Assembly: GCF_030813055.1 (NCBI RefSeq)
Contig: NZ_JAUSTW010000012.1
Location: 1 to 64,000 of the forward strand
Direction: 5' to 3'
Length of the DNA stretch: 64,000 bases
Source of the DNA: Neobacillus ginsengisoli
Lineage (GTDB): Bacteria > Bacillota > Bacilli > Bacillales_B > DSM-18226
This document shows positions 31,365 to 40,738 of this stretch, one piece after another; within the stretch, counting starts at the first letter, position 1, and the number at the start of each line of letters is the position of its first letter. Both the position numbers and the translations under genes were made by a program. A model generated the notes under the pieces. That model ran no database searches. It saw nothing but the letters and a program-made list of their open reading frames with translations, and was not told where the DNA came from.

Positions 31365-31420
31365 ATTCCATTCACCCCGCTTTTAATAAAAACATTCCTG
31401 CATAATCATCTAAATCTTTT

Positions 31421-32026
31421 CTATGAAATGAAGTTTCTTTTCTTTAAATACTCAATAATCTTTTCAACGCTATCTTCTATTGAATAGGCATTCGTTTCGA
31501 TTGTCAATTCAGGATTTACCGGTTCCTCGTATGGAGAATCGATTCCCGTGAAGTCACGAATTATTCCTTGTCTTGCTTTTACGTAAAGCCCTTTAGGGTC
31601 TCTTTTTTCACATTCTTCAATCGGACATTTGATATAAACTTCTACAAACTCATCATCTTCAAGAAGGGAACGAACTAGTTCCCTATCGGCTGCGAAAGGA
31701 GAGATAAATGCCGTTAAAACGACCTGTCCGCCGTCCACAAACAATTTTGAAACTTCGCCGATTCTGCGGATATTCTCTTTACGATCTTCCTCTGAAAAAC
31801 CGAGATCCTTGTTCAAGCCATGCCGGACATTATCCCCATCCAACACATAGTTTTTTATTCCTTCATCAAACAAACGTTTGGCAACAGCATTGGCAACCGT
31901 TGATTTTCCCGAACCGGAAAGGCCTGTGAACCATAGGACAAAACTGTTATGTCCATTTTGTTTTCTTCTTAATTCCTTTGTCAGCGATTGTTCATGCCAA
32001 ACAATATTTGAACTTTTTTGCAACAT
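31421..32026 (-). CDS. cysC: adenylylsulfate kinase
   Basis: 201 aa. P-loop GLSGSGKST at about residues 34-42 and the [23 protein letters not shown]-binding segment. Phosphorylates APS to PAPS. It lies 17 bp after sat, whose product supplies APS. Confidence 0.97.
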   Translation of the reverse strand: MLQKSSNIVWHEQSLTKELRRKQNGHNSFVLWFTGLSGSGKSTVANAVAKRLFDEGIKNYVLDGDNVRHGLNKDLGFSEEDRKENIRRIGEVSKLFVDGGQVVLTAFISPFAADRELVRSLLEDDEFVEVYIKCPIEECEKRDPKGLYVKARQGIIRDFTGIDSPYEEPVNPELTIETNAYSIEDSVEKIIEYLKKRNFIS

Positions 32027-32043
32027 AATCCACTCCGCTTCCT

Positions 32044-33192
32044 TTATGCTTTAACTGCAGTTTTGCGCAATCCTTCGATCAGAACTTCCACTACTTCTTT
32101 TCGGCTAAATGTACTTGGCGGCAGTTCGCCGTTGCGGAGCAATTCTCTAACCTTTGTGCCGGATAAAATAACATGATCTTCTTTGCTGTGTGAACATGTT
32201 TTGGTTGAAGCCATGCTTTCGCATTTTTTGCAATAAAAGCTGTGTTCAAAGAATAATAGGTTAATTCCAAGTTCTTCTTGGGTAAAATTGCTGAAAATTA
32301 ATTGGGCATCATACGTTCCGTAATAATTACCTACCCCGGCATGGTCGCGGCCGACAATAAAATGCGTGCAGCCATAATTCTTCCTAACCATTGCATGGAA
32401 AACAGCTTCTCTAGGACCTGCATAGCGCATCGCGGCAGGGAAAACAGCAAGGAATACACGCTCTTGCGGATAATAGTTCTTTAACAATACTTGATAGCTT
32501 TCCATTCGAACATCTGCAGGAATATCATCTGATTTAGTTTCACCGACAAGCGGGTTTAAAAATAAACCATCCACAGTCTCAAGGGCCGTTTTTTGAATAT
32601 ATTCATGTGCACGGTGAACCGGATTTCTTGTTTGGAAGCCGACAACCTTTTTCCATCCCTTTGCTTCAAATTCTTGTCTTGTTTCGGCAGGATCAAAATA
32701 AAAATCTGCGAATTGGTCTCGTTTGATTCGCTTAATAAGTTTGATTTCACCGCCAACGTATACATTTCCTCGATCAAGTAATTTTTTTACTCCCGGATGT
32801 GCTGTTTCAGTTGTTCGATATACATTTTCTGCTTCTACAAATTTATCAGGCTGAAAAATATCAGAAACGGTAATAACACCATAGGTTTCATGATTGTGCA
32901 AAAGCCTTACTTCATCACCAACGGAAAGATGTTGTGCTTCTTCCTCAGAGACAGGAAGTGTAATAGGGATACTCCAAACAGTACCATCTGCAAGGCGCAT
33001 TGATTTTACGACAGACTCATAATCCTTTTTATTCATAAAACCTTTATTAGGGCTGTAAGCCCCCGTCCCGATTAATTCCAAGTCACTTAGTGCCATTACA
33101 TCTAATTGAAGTTCTTTTTCTACAGATTCATAATTATAAGAAGGCTCCCAAAGATTTATTAGTGATCCTCCATGCGGTTTAATTAATGCCAT
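32044..33192 (-). CDS. sat: sulfate adenylyltransferase
   Basis: 382 aa. Makes APS from sulfate and ATP. Motifs: [12 protein letters not shown] (HxxH-type), GRDHAGVG. A cysteine cluster [13 protein letters not shown] near residue 320 is typical of the monofunctional bacterial type. Start at ATG 33190-33192 after GGAGG; an in-frame ATG five codons upstream overlaps that site. Follows cysP. Confidence 0.97.
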   Translation of the reverse strand: MALIKPHGGSLINLWEPSYNYESVEKELQLDVMALSDLELIGTGAYSPNKGFMNKKDYESVVKSMRLADGTVWSIPITLPVSEEEAQHLSVGDEVRLLHNHETYGVITVSDIFQPDKFVEAENVYRTTETAHPGVKKLLDRGNVYVGGEIKLIKRIKRDQFADFYFDPAETRQEFEAKGWKKVVGFQTRNPVHRAHEYIQKTALETVDGLFLNPLVGETKSDDIPADVRMESYQVLLKNYYPQERVFLAVFPAAMRYAGPREAVFHAMVRKNYGCTHFIVGRDHAGVGNYYGTYDAQLIFSNFTQEELGINLLFFEHSFYCKKCESMASTKTCSHSKEDHVILSGTKVRELLRNGELPPSTFSRKEVVEVLIEGLRKTAVKA

Positions 33193-33264
33193 GATTTTTT
33201 CCTCCATTATTTAAAAAGTTTAAGATACTGTAGGCGGGTTAGGTGTAAGATAAATATCTTATAC

Positions 33265-34347
33265 CTAAATACCCCCTCCGCCTTCGTAATACGACCTGCT
33301 ATCTTCCCGTATTGTCTTAATAAGGCTTATAATTCCTAATGTTGCTGCGCAAACACCGAATAAAACGACTACTGTGTAAATGTCACTGTCAACAAATAAT
33401 TTTACAAAACCATATGAGATCACAAGTGAAAGGACCGGAGATACCAGCCATACTTTCACAATTTTACTAATTACGGTAGTTTTAAAGATTTCCAGTCCTC
33501 TTTGTGCAGTACCAATTCCCATAATCGCAGTACTTGTTACTTGTGTAAGTGGCACCGGTAATCCATAAATAGAGGCTAAAATGACAAGAGTTGCTCCCGT
33601 CCCGGAAATCGCTCCACCTTCTAATAGGGAAAAGCTAGTTATTTTTTTAGCATTAGTTTGTAAAACACCTTTCCCAAGAAGAATGGCTCCCAAAGCAATA
33701 ACCAGCCCACCAATGATAATGCCTGATTTAACTGTTAATATGCCTGCACCGACAATTGGCCCTGCTGCATTGGCAACATTGTTCATACCGGCTGAAAAAG
33801 CCTCGAAAAAGCCAACAATAATTAGAAATAGTGAGAGAATGCCTTTTGATTTCCCTGTTTCTAACTTAGGGTATTTCTTTTGTATTTTCTGAATCAACTT
33901 TCCAAAAACGAACCCCAGTGTAAAACCAATGATTGGGATGATAAACCAAAAAGCGACGATCACCAAAATGTTATTGATAAATAAAGCATGGTAGGCAATT
34001 CCTACCCCCACCACAGAGCCAACTGTAATCTCGCTTGTGGAGAGTGGGATACTTAAAATATTAGCGACAAATAAGGATAAAGCGGCAGATGAAAGGATAA
34101 TCAAAACAACCTTCACGGTTAAAAACGTATGGGGAATAAGGCTGCTCCCGATTGTTTTGACTACTTCACCGCCTCCGATGACAGCACCGGCAAATATACC
34201 GATGCCGCATATAAGTAAGGCTATTTTTCGATTCGGAAGTGCACCTGAGCCGTAAGGGATACTTATAGCAGCTGCGGCACCGCTAGCTCCAATATTCATA
34301 GCAAAAAACAAGGCAACTGCACAAGCAGCATAAGTTAGCATTGACAT
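33265..34347 (-). CDS. cysP: sulfate permease CysP (PiT family)
   Basis: 360 aa with about ten membrane segments and two inverted PiT repeats (MNIGASGAAAA... and MNNVANAAGPIVGAG). The family is named for phosphate, but members in this operon position carry sulfate. 6 bp after cysH, which couples uptake with reduction. Confidence 0.95.
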   Translation of the reverse strand: MSMLTYAACAVALFFAMNIGASGAAAAISIPYGSGALPNRKIALLICGIGIFAGAVIGGGEVVKTIGSSLIPHTFLTVKVVLIILSSAALSLFVANILSIPLSTSEITVGSVVGVGIAYHALFINNILVIVAFWFIIPIIGFTLGFVFGKLIQKIQKKYPKLETGKSKGILSLFLIIVGFFEAFSAGMNNVANAAGPIVGAGILTVKSGIIIGGLVIALGAILLGKGVLQTNAKKITSFSLLEGGAISGTGATLVILASIYGLPVPLTQVTSTAIMGIGTAQRGLEIFKTTVISKIVKVWLVSPVLSLVISYGFVKLFVDSDIYTVVVLFGVCAATLGIISLIKTIREDSRSYYEGGGGI

Positions 34348-34353
34348 CCCCTC

Positions 34354-35070
34354 TTATTCATGTAGTCCGCATTCTGTTTTACCTTTACCGGACCATCTTC
34401 CTGAACGAAGATCTTCTTCATTCCAAGCAGGTGCGGTACAAGTTTTACAGCCAATGCTTGGATAGCCTTTATCATGAAGGATATTGTACGGCAACTGGTT
34501 TTTGTGTGCATATCTCCAAATATCCTTCCAGGTCCAGTGGATAAGCGGACAAATTTTTACTGATTTAAATTTACTATCTACATTAATAAATTCTGTGTTT
34601 TTTCTCGTTTCAGACTGTTCTCTTCTTAATCCTGAAAGCCATGCAGTCCCGCCGGACAGGACTTCATTTAGCGGAATGACCTTTCTCATTTCACAGCACT
34701 TATTAGGCTCACGCTTCCATAATTCATCCCCATATTCCAATGCCTGTTGTTTAAGTGTAAGATCAGGTTTTTTCATTTCAATTCTTAAGTGAGGATATTT
34801 TTGTTTTACTTGTTCTATTAGCTCATAGGTCTCTTCAAAATGGACCCCTGTATCCAGAAAAACTACTTTAGCTTTGTTGTTTACTTTTGCGATCAAATCA
34901 ATTAAGACAATTCCTTCAATTCCGAAACTACAGGCATATGTTAGCTCCTCCTCTGAGTAATGCCGGTACGCCCACCTTAATACTTCGAGAGCTCCTTTTG
35001 TTTCATCATCCGTTGTAAACAAAGGCGGTGAAAAAGAATCAAACGTATTATATGTCAACAATTCAGTCAA
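34354..35070 (-). CDS. cysH: phosphoadenylyl/adenylyl-sulfate reductase
   Basis: 238 aa. Four cysteines in the pattern CC (NKCCEMRK) and CxxC (GCKTCT) bind a [4Fe-4S] cluster, so it probably reduces APS as well as PAPS; the catalytic ECGLH motif is at the C-terminus. TTG start (35068-35070) after GGGGGAT. The gene follows YezD-like gene and its terminator; readthrough from the S-box promoter would be needed unless another promoter exists. Confidence 0.95.
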   Translation of the reverse strand: MTELLTYNTFDSFSPPLFTTDDETKGALEVLRWAYRHYSEEELTYACSFGIEGIVLIDLIAKVNNKAKVVFLDTGVHFEETYELIEQVKQKYPHLRIEMKKPDLTLKQQALEYGDELWKREPNKCCEMRKVIPLNEVLSGGTAWLSGLRREQSETRKNTEFINVDSKFKSVKICPLIHWTWKDIWRYAHKNQLPYNILHDKGYPSIGCKTCTAPAWNEEDLRSGRWSGKGKTECGLHE

Positions 35071-35097
35071 GCTATATCCCCCATTCCTTTAGCAAGG

Positions 35098-35148
35098 CCA
35101 TAAAAAAAAGACAGTTTCACTCCTTGCGGTGAAAACTGCCTCTAGTTT
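35098..35148 (-). terminator. terminator between the yezD-like gene and cysH
   Basis: Minus strand GGCAGTTTTCAC / GTGAAACTGTC with a short GC-containing loop, then TTTTTTTT. It would limit expression of cysH and downstream genes relative to the small gene, or be read through. Confidence 0.8.
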
Positions 35149-35164
35149 ATCTAGTCAGCACTTT

Positions 35165-35308
35165 TTATTTCAGCCTTACTTTTTCATTTTTTTCAATTTG
35201 AATGACCTTACCGTCTTGAACGACAAGCGTTATCGAGCCAAACTTCAAATCTTTCATTAGCTCTTTTAGCTGTATAAAAACATGTTCCAGCACGTCTTCT
35301 TTTCCCAA
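35165..35308 (-). CDS. YezD family protein (DUF2292), 47 aa
   Basis: Small protein ending LKFGSITLVVQDGKVIQIEK and a KVRLK tail, the typical YezD/DUF2292 core found with sulfur genes in Bacillaceae. The start is taken as TTG 35306-35308, 7 bases after AAGGGAGG; longer in-frame starts would run back into the S-box terminator. Function unknown; being the first gene after the riboswitch suggests a role in sulfur starvation. Confidence 0.82.
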   Translation of the reverse strand: MGKEDVLEHVFIQLKELMKDLKFGSITLVVQDGKVIQIEKNEKVRLK

Positions 35309-35330
35309 ACAAGTCCCTCCCTTGTAAAAT

Positions 35331-35356
35331 AAAAAAATCTTCCCATTTCGGAAAGA
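35331..35356 (-). terminator. S-box riboswitch terminator
   Basis: Minus strand TCTTTCC / GGGAAGA (one G-U) over a 6-base loop, then TTTTTTTATTTT. It forms when SAM stabilises the aptamer. Confidence 0.85.
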
Positions 35357-35377
35357 CTGTTTAGGTAATATTTTTAC

Positions 35378-35478
35378 CTTATCTTTCAAAATGGTTCACA
35401 TTTTGTTGGATTTAGCACCTTGCTATTTGTAGGTTGCCGGACATCAAAGGGCCAATTCCCTCCGTCGCTCTGGATAAG
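35378..35478 (-). ncRNA. S-box (SAM-I) riboswitch
   Basis: Minus strand shows the diagnostic elements in order: CTTATCCAGAG at the 5' end, GGAGGGAATTGGCCC, TTTGATGTCCGGCAACC, GGTGCTAAATCC, and GAAAGATAAG pairing back to CTTATC. About 100 nt, normal size. It is followed by a terminator and by the YezD-like and cys genes, so transcription of the operon is switched off when SAM is plentiful. Confidence 0.95.
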
Positions 35479-35549
35479 TATTCACTTTTAAAACATAAAG
35501 TTCAAATTTTTCTAAAATTTAATTCCTAGTTAATATATCGGTTTAATTT

Positions 35550-35578
35550 AATTTAACAGCATTTTGTATAAAAGTCAA
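35550..35578 (-). promoter_or_regulatory. promoter of the S-box operon
   Basis: Minus strand TTGACT (35573-35578), 17 bases, TAAATT (35550-35555) with a TG two bases before the -10. About 70 bases upstream of the aptamer. Confidence 0.7.
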
Positions 35579-35634
35579 TCAGTTATTTTAAAATTTTCAG
35601 GCATTTTGATAAATTGTTATAAAAGTCCTAATAC

Positions 35635-35675
35635 GAAAAGCCCTAGCGCCTTGTACTTGCGCTAGAGCTAGACAT
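35635..35675 (+). repeat. dispersed repeat, short copy (AAAAGC...GCGCTAGAGCTAGACA)
   Basis: CTAGCGCCTTG and its partner GCGCTAGAGCTAGACAT form an imperfect palindrome and share ends with the longer copies at 40603-40725 and 52195-52258. Located between the tuf terminator and the S-box promoter. Confidence 0.65.
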
Positions 35676-35710
35676 TTCTTAATGTTTAATAAAATAATAC
35701 ATTTTAGCTA

Positions 35711-35745
35711 AAAATAAAAAAGCAAGTGGATCGTCACCCACCTGC
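35711..35745 (-). terminator. terminator of tuf
   Basis: Minus strand GCAGGTGG / CCACTTGC stem with 8-base loop and a TTTTTTATTTTT tail. Confidence 0.88.
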
Positions 35746-35761
35746 TTTTGATATTGAATGA

Positions 35762-36949
35762 TTATTCTTGAATTGTTGTGATTGAACCTGAACCTACAGT
35801 ACGTCCGCCTTCACGAATTGAGAACTTAGTTCCTTCTTCGATCGCAACCGGAGCGATTAGTTCAACTGTCATTTCGATGTGGTCGCCAGGCATAACCATT
35901 TCAGTACCTTCTGGAAGCATACAAATACCAGTGATATCAGAAGTACGGAAATAGAATTGTGGACGATAGTTTGAGAAGAATGGAGTATGACGTCCGCCTT
36001 CTTCTTTTGATAAAACGTAAACTTGTGCTTTAAACTTAGTGTGTGGAGTGATTGACTTTGGTTTAGCCAATACTTGACCACGTTCGATATCTTCACGTGC
36101 TACACCACGAAGAAGGGCACCGATATTGTCTCCTGCTTCTGCAAAATCAAGAAGCTTACGGAACATTTCTACACCTGTTACAGTTGTAGATTTTGGTTCT
36201 TCAGTGAAACCTACGATTTCAACTACGTCACCAACTTTAACTACACCACGCTCAACACGTCCAGTAGCAACTGTTCCACGGCCAGTGATAGAGAAAACAT
36301 CCTCAACAGGCATCATGAATGGCTTATCAGTGTCACGAGTTGGAGTTGGGATAAACTCATCAACAGCAGTCATAAGTTCATAAATTTTTTCTTCCCAAGC
36401 AGCATCGCCTTCTAATGCTTTAAGAGCAGAACCTTTGATAACTGGAGTGTCATCGCCAGGGAAGTCGTATTCTGTTAATAGATCACGAATTTCCATTTCT
36501 ACTAATTCAAGAAGTTCTTCGTCGTCAACCATGTCACACTTGTTCATGAATACAACAAGGTATGGAACACCTACTTGACGAGAAAGAAGGATGTGCTCAC
36601 GAGTTTGTGGCATTGGGCCATCAGTTGCAGATACAACAAGGATACCGCCGTCCATTTGAGCAGCACCAGTGATCATGTTTTTAACATAGTCAGCGTGTCC
36701 TGGGCAGTCAACGTGTGCATAGTGACGGTTGTCAGTTTCATACTCAACGTGTGCAGTAGAGATTGTGATACCACGTTCTCTTTCTTCTGGAGCACCATCG
36801 ATTTGATCATATGCACGAGCTTCTGCTTTACCAGTTTTAGCAAGAACAGAAGTGATAGCAGCTGTTAAAGTAGTTTTACCATGGTCAACGTGACCAATTG
36901 TTCCGATGTTAACGTGTGGCTTTGAACGGTCGAATTTAGCTTTACCCAT
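35762..36949 (-). CDS. tuf: elongation factor Tu
   Basis: 395 aa GTPase delivering aminoacyl-t[13 protein letters not shown]-loop, [16 protein letters not shown] and the effector Thr region ([12 protein letters not shown]) intact. Domain 2 and 3 complete. Last gene of the str operon but with its own promoter (37048-37076). Confidence 0.98.
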   Translation of the reverse strand: MGKAKFDRSKPHVNIGTIGHVDHGKTTLTAAITSVLAKTGKAEARAYDQIDGAPEERERGITISTAHVEYETDNRHYAHVDCPGHADYVKNMITGAAQMDGGILVVSATDGPMPQTREHILLSRQVGVPYLVVFMNKCDMVDDEELLELVEMEIRDLLTEYDFPGDDTPVIKGSALKALEGDAAWEEKIYELMTAVDEFIPTPTRDTDKPFMMPVEDVFSITGRGTVATGRVERGVVKVGDVVEIVGFTEEPKSTTVTGVEMFRKLLDFAEAGDNIGALLRGVAREDIERGQVLAKPKSITPHTKFKAQVYVLSKEEGGRHTPFFSNYRPQFYFRTSDITGICMLPEGTEMVMPGDHIEMTVELIAPVAIEEGTKFSIREGGRTVGSGSITTIQE

Positions 36950-37047
36950 TAGGAAGTCCTCCTTTAAATTATAAAAGTTAAGTATATTTTTTTATGGAAG
37001 CTGTGAAGTGGTTGTCCAAATTCTCAGCTTCCATGCTTACACTAGTA

Positions 37048-37076
37048 GTTATACTTTATAGTAAGGTGAAAATCAA
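37048..37076 (-). promoter_or_regulatory. promoter of tuf
   Basis: Minus strand TTGATT (37071-37076), 17 bases, TATAAC (37048-37053), immediately after the fusA stop codon. The following ATGGAAGCTG / CAGCTTCCAT hairpin (about 36993-37034) lies in the leader and has no U tract. Confidence 0.65.
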
Positions 37077-39158
37077 TTATTCACCTTTATTTTTTTTGAT
37101 GATTTCTTCAGAAACTGATTTTGGCACTTCTTCGTAGTGATCAAAGTGCATGGAGAATACACCACGACCTTGTGTACTTGAACGAAGTGCTGTTGCATAA
37201 CCAAACATTTCTGAAAGTGGAACCATTGAACGAACTACTTGGGCGTTACCGCGTGCTTCCATACCTTCAACACGGCCTCGTCGAGCAGTGATTTGTCCCA
37301 TGATATCTCCTAAATATTCTTCAGGAATCGTCACTTCAACCCTCATCATAGGTTCTAAGATGACAGGGCTACACTTGGATGCAGCATTCTTAAGTGCCAT
37401 AGATGCAGCAATTTTAAACGCCATTTCCGAGGAGTCAACATCATGGTATGATCCATCAAACAATCTTGCTTTTATATCAACTAACGGATATCCAGCAAGA
37501 ACACCGCGATCTAGAGCATCTTCAAGACCGGCTTGAACAGCAGGGATGTATTCACGAGGAACAACACCGCCGACAATACCGTTTACGAATTCGAAGCCTT
37601 TACCTTCTTCGTTAGGTGAGAATTCAATCCAAACGTGACCGTATTGTCCACGACCACCGGATTGTCGAGCGAATTTACCTTCAACTTGTGCAGAAGCACG
37701 GAAAGTTTCACGATAGGCAACCTGTGGTGCACCTACGTTCGCCTCAACCTTAAATTCACGACGCATACGGTCAACTAAGATATCAAGGTGAAGTTCACCC
37801 ATACCGGCAATGATAACCTGTCCAGTTTCCTGGTCAGTATGTGCGCGGAATGTTGGATCTTCTTCTTGAAGCTTCTGCAGTGCCGTTGTCATCTTGTCTT
37901 GGTCTGCTTTTGATTTTGGTTCTACTGAAAGCTGAATTACCGGTTCAGGGAATTGCATAGACTCTAGGATAACAAGGTTCTTATCATCACATAGAGTATC
38001 ACCTGTAGTAGTATCTTTCAGACCTACTGCTGCTGCGATGTCACCTGCATAAACCTTTGAGATTTCTTGACGGCTATTCGCATGCATTTGCAGGATACGT
38101 CCTACACGCTCACGTTTTCCTTTAGTAGAGTTTTGAACATATGATCCGGACTCTAGCATACCTGAGTAAACACGGAAGAACGTTAATTTCCCAACATAAG
38201 GGTCAGTCATAACTTTGAACGCAAGTGCTGAGAATGGTTCTTCATCACTTGAATGACGTTCGATCACTTCATCTTCTGCATCCGGTGCATGACCTTTGAT
38301 AGCCGGTACATCTAATGGAGATGGAAGATAATCGATAACAGCGTCTAGCATTAACTGAACACCTTTGTTTTTGAATGCTGATCCACAGATTACCGGGTAG
38401 AATTCAACATTAACGGTACCTTTTCGAATCCCTGCTTTTAGTTCTTCTTTAGTGATTTCTTCACCACCAAGGTACTTTTCCATTAACTCTTCATCAAGTT
38501 CTGCTACAGCTTCAACTAATTTTTCACGGTATTCTTCAGCTTGTGCTTTGTATTCTTCCGGAATCTCACGAACTTGAATATCAGTTCCTAAGTCATTTCC
38601 GTAAAATACAGCATTCATTTCCACAAGGTCAATGATTGCTTCAAACTGGTCTTCAGCACCGATTGGTAACTGAATTGCATGAGCATTCGCTTGTAGACGG
38701 TCATGGAGTGTTTTTACAGAGTATAAGAAATCAGCTCCAATTTTGTCCATCTTGTTTACGAATACAACACGCGGAACGCCGTAAGTTGTTGCTTGACGCC
38801 AAACTGTTTCAGTTTGCGGCTCAACGCCTGATTGTGCATCAAGTACAGCTACCGCACCATCAAGTACACGAAGAGAACGTTCAACTTCAACTGTGAAGTC
38901 TACGTGTCCCGGTGTGTCAATGATGTTTACGCGGTGACCTTTCCATGATGCAGTTGTTGCTGCGGAAGTGATTGTGATTCCGCGTTCTTGTTCCTGCTCC
39001 ATCCAGTCCATCTGAGAAGCGCCTTCATGTGTTTCACCGATTTTATGAATTTTACCGGTGTAGTAAAGAACACGCTCAGTGGTTGTCGTTTTACCGGCAT
39101 CGATGTGTGCCATGATCCCGATATTACGAGTGTTGTCTAAGGAGAACTCTCTTGCCAT
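37077..39158 (-). CDS. fusA: elongation factor G
   Basis: 693 aa translocase GTPase. [14 protein letters not shown]-loop, [20 protein letters not shown] motifs; domains II-V complete to the NKGE end. 48 bp after rpsG in the str operon. Confidence 0.98.
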   Translation of the reverse strand: MAREFSLDNTRNIGIMAHIDAGKTTTTERVLYYTGKIHKIGETHEGASQMDWMEQEQERGITITSAATTASWKGHRVNIIDTPGHVDFTVEVERSLRVLDGAVAVLDAQSGVEPQTETVWRQATTYGVPRVVFVNKMDKIGADFLYSVKTLHDRLQANAHAIQLPIGAEDQFEAIIDLVEMNAVFYGNDLGTDIQVREIPEEYKAQAEEYREKLVEAVAELDEELMEKYLGGEEITKEELKAGIRKGTVNVEFYPVICGSAFKNKGVQLMLDAVIDYLPSPLDVPAIKGHAPDAEDEVIERHSSDEEPFSALAFKVMTDPYVGKLTFFRVYSGMLESGSYVQNSTKGKRERVGRILQMHANSRQEISKVYAGDIAAAVGLKDTTTGDTLCDDKNLVILESMQFPEPVIQLSVEPKSKADQDKMTTALQKLQEEDPTFRAHTDQETGQVIIAGMGELHLDILVDRMRREFKVEANVGAPQVAYRETFRASAQVEGKFARQSGGRGQYGHVWIEFSPNEEGKGFEFVNGIVGGVVPREYIPAVQAGLEDALDRGVLAGYPLVDIKARLFDGSYHDVDSSEMAFKIAASMALKNAASKCSPVILEPMMRVEVTIPEEYLGDIMGQITARRGRVEGMEARGNAQVVRSMVPLSEMFGYATALRSSTQGRGVFSMHFDHYEEVPKSVSEEIIKKNKGE

Positions 39159-39206
39159 TGGGTCTTTCTCCTTCCTAGTATGAAAGTTTTTATATTGAAG
39201 GTTAAA

Positions 39207-39677
39207 TTACCAACGATAGTGAGCAAACGCTTTGTTTGCTTCTGCCATTTTGTGTGTATCTTCACGTTTCTTAACAGATGCACCAGTGTTGTTAGCTGCA
39301 TCCATGATTTCGTTAGCTAAACGCTCTTCCATCGTTTTTTCACCGCGAAGACGCGAGTAGTTCACTAACCAGCGAAGACCAAGAGTTGTACGGCGGTCAG
39401 GACGCACCTCAACTGGTACTTGGTAGTTCGCACCACCTACACGGCGTGCTTTAACTTCAAGTACTGGCATAATATTTTTCATCGCTGCATCGAAAACTTC
39501 CATTGGCTCTTTTCCAGAACGTTCGCGAATTGTATTAAATGCAGAGTAAAGAATTTCTTGCGATTTACCTCTTTTACCGTCAACCATCATTTTGTTGATT
39601 AGACGAGTAACAAGTTTAGAATTGTAAAGCGGATCTGGTAACACGTCTCTTTTTGCTACAGGACCTTTACGTGGCAT
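39207..39677 (-). CDS. rpsG: 30S ribosomal protein S7
   Basis: 156 aa from [19 protein letters not shown]. The start ATG 39675-39677 follows AAAGGAGG; an upstream in-frame ATG overlaps that site. Nucleates the 30S head and binds near the E site. Confidence 0.98.
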   Translation of the reverse strand: MPRKGPVAKRDVLPDPLYNSKLVTRLINKMMVDGKRGKSQEILYSAFNTIRERSGKEPMEVFDAAMKNIMPVLEVKARRVGGANYQVPVEVRPDRRTTLGLRWLVNYSRLRGEKTMEERLANEIMDAANNTGASVKKREDTHKMAEANKAFAHYRW

Positions 39678-39716
39678 ATTTTTTCCTCCTTTCAAAGAAG
39701 CTTCTATTTAATATGA

Positions 39717-40154
<438 letters not shown>

Positions 40155-40242
40155 TCATTATTTGTAAACCCACACATCCAGGTGGTTCATTTTTTTGCAA
40201 AAACAAAGTTTTTGCAGACTAATCTATCTACAAAAACAGTTT

Positions 40243-40491
40243 TTAACGGATAATTGCAACAGTTGAAGCACCTACCTCAATCCCACATGCTTTGCCGAGT
40301 TTTTTCATCGATTCCACATATAAGACAGGAACGCTTAATTCAAGAGCTACACTTACTACTTTTGCTGTCACTTTCGGTTCAGCATCGCTTGCAATGATTA
40401 ACTCTTGAACACTACCTTCTTTAAGGGCTTTTACTGTTTGTTTTGTTCCAATGACAATTCTTTTGGCCTGTAATACTTTTTCATAAGACAT
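40243..40491 (-). CDS. rplGB: L7Ae-family ribosomal protein (YbxF, L7Ae-like)
   Basis: 82 aa protein of the L7Ae/L30e family, a K-turn RNA binder associated with Bacillus ribosomes. [19 protein letters not shown] and the [13 protein letters not shown] end fit. First gene of the rplGB-rpsL-rpsG-fusA unit and directly behind a strong promoter. Confidence 0.95.
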   Translation of the reverse strand: MSYEKVLQAKRIVIGTKQTVKALKEGSVQELIIASDAEPKVTAKVVSVALELSVPVLYVESMKKLGKACGIEVGASTVAIIR

Positions 40492-40536
40492 TTATCATAT
40501 CCTCCAAAGTATCAGGTGAATAGAAGCACCTTTAAT

Positions 40537-40565
40537 ATAGTAACATCTTCATAAAAGGATGTCAA
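40537..40565 (-). promoter_or_regulatory. promoter of rplGB-rpsL-rpsG-fusA
   Basis: Minus strand TTGACA (40560-40565), 17 bases, TACTAT (40537-40542) with TGT just before the -10 (extended -10). Confidence 0.85.
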
Positions 40566-40602
40566 CAAGACTTATAGACTTTCTTTAAAACGCGGTACAT
40601 AG

Positions 40603-40725
40603 AAAAGCGGAAGCGCCTTAACCAGGGGCGACATGCATAAGACGAGCCGACGGGAAGGTTGCTTTTTAACCTTCCCGACGGATTTACTGTAGACCTGTGA
40701 GCCCCTAGGCGCTGGAGCTAGACAT
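40603..40725 (+). repeat. dispersed palindromic repeat, long copy
   Basis: Starts AAAAGCGGAAGCGCCTT and ends GCGCTGGAGCTAGACA; GCGCCT / AGGCGC and GGGGC / GCCCC pair across the unit. An inner hairpin CCGACGGGAAGGTT / AACCTTCCCGACGG is perfect. It lies in the rpoC-rplGB gap, so its RNA hairpin would sit at the end of rpoC mRNA. No coding potential. Confidence 0.85.
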
Positions 40726-40738
40726 TACTCATGTTTTA

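Noticed and set aside
36990..37036. ATGGAAGCTG / CAGCTTCCAT hairpin as a fusA terminator
   Set aside because: It is followed by A residues, not U, on the transcribed strand, so it is only a leader hairpin of tuf.
40187..40218. GCAAAAAC / GTTTTTGC palindrome upstream of rpsL as a terminator
   Set aside because: On the minus strand it is followed by a run of A, so no U tract forms; on the plus strand there is no gene to terminate.
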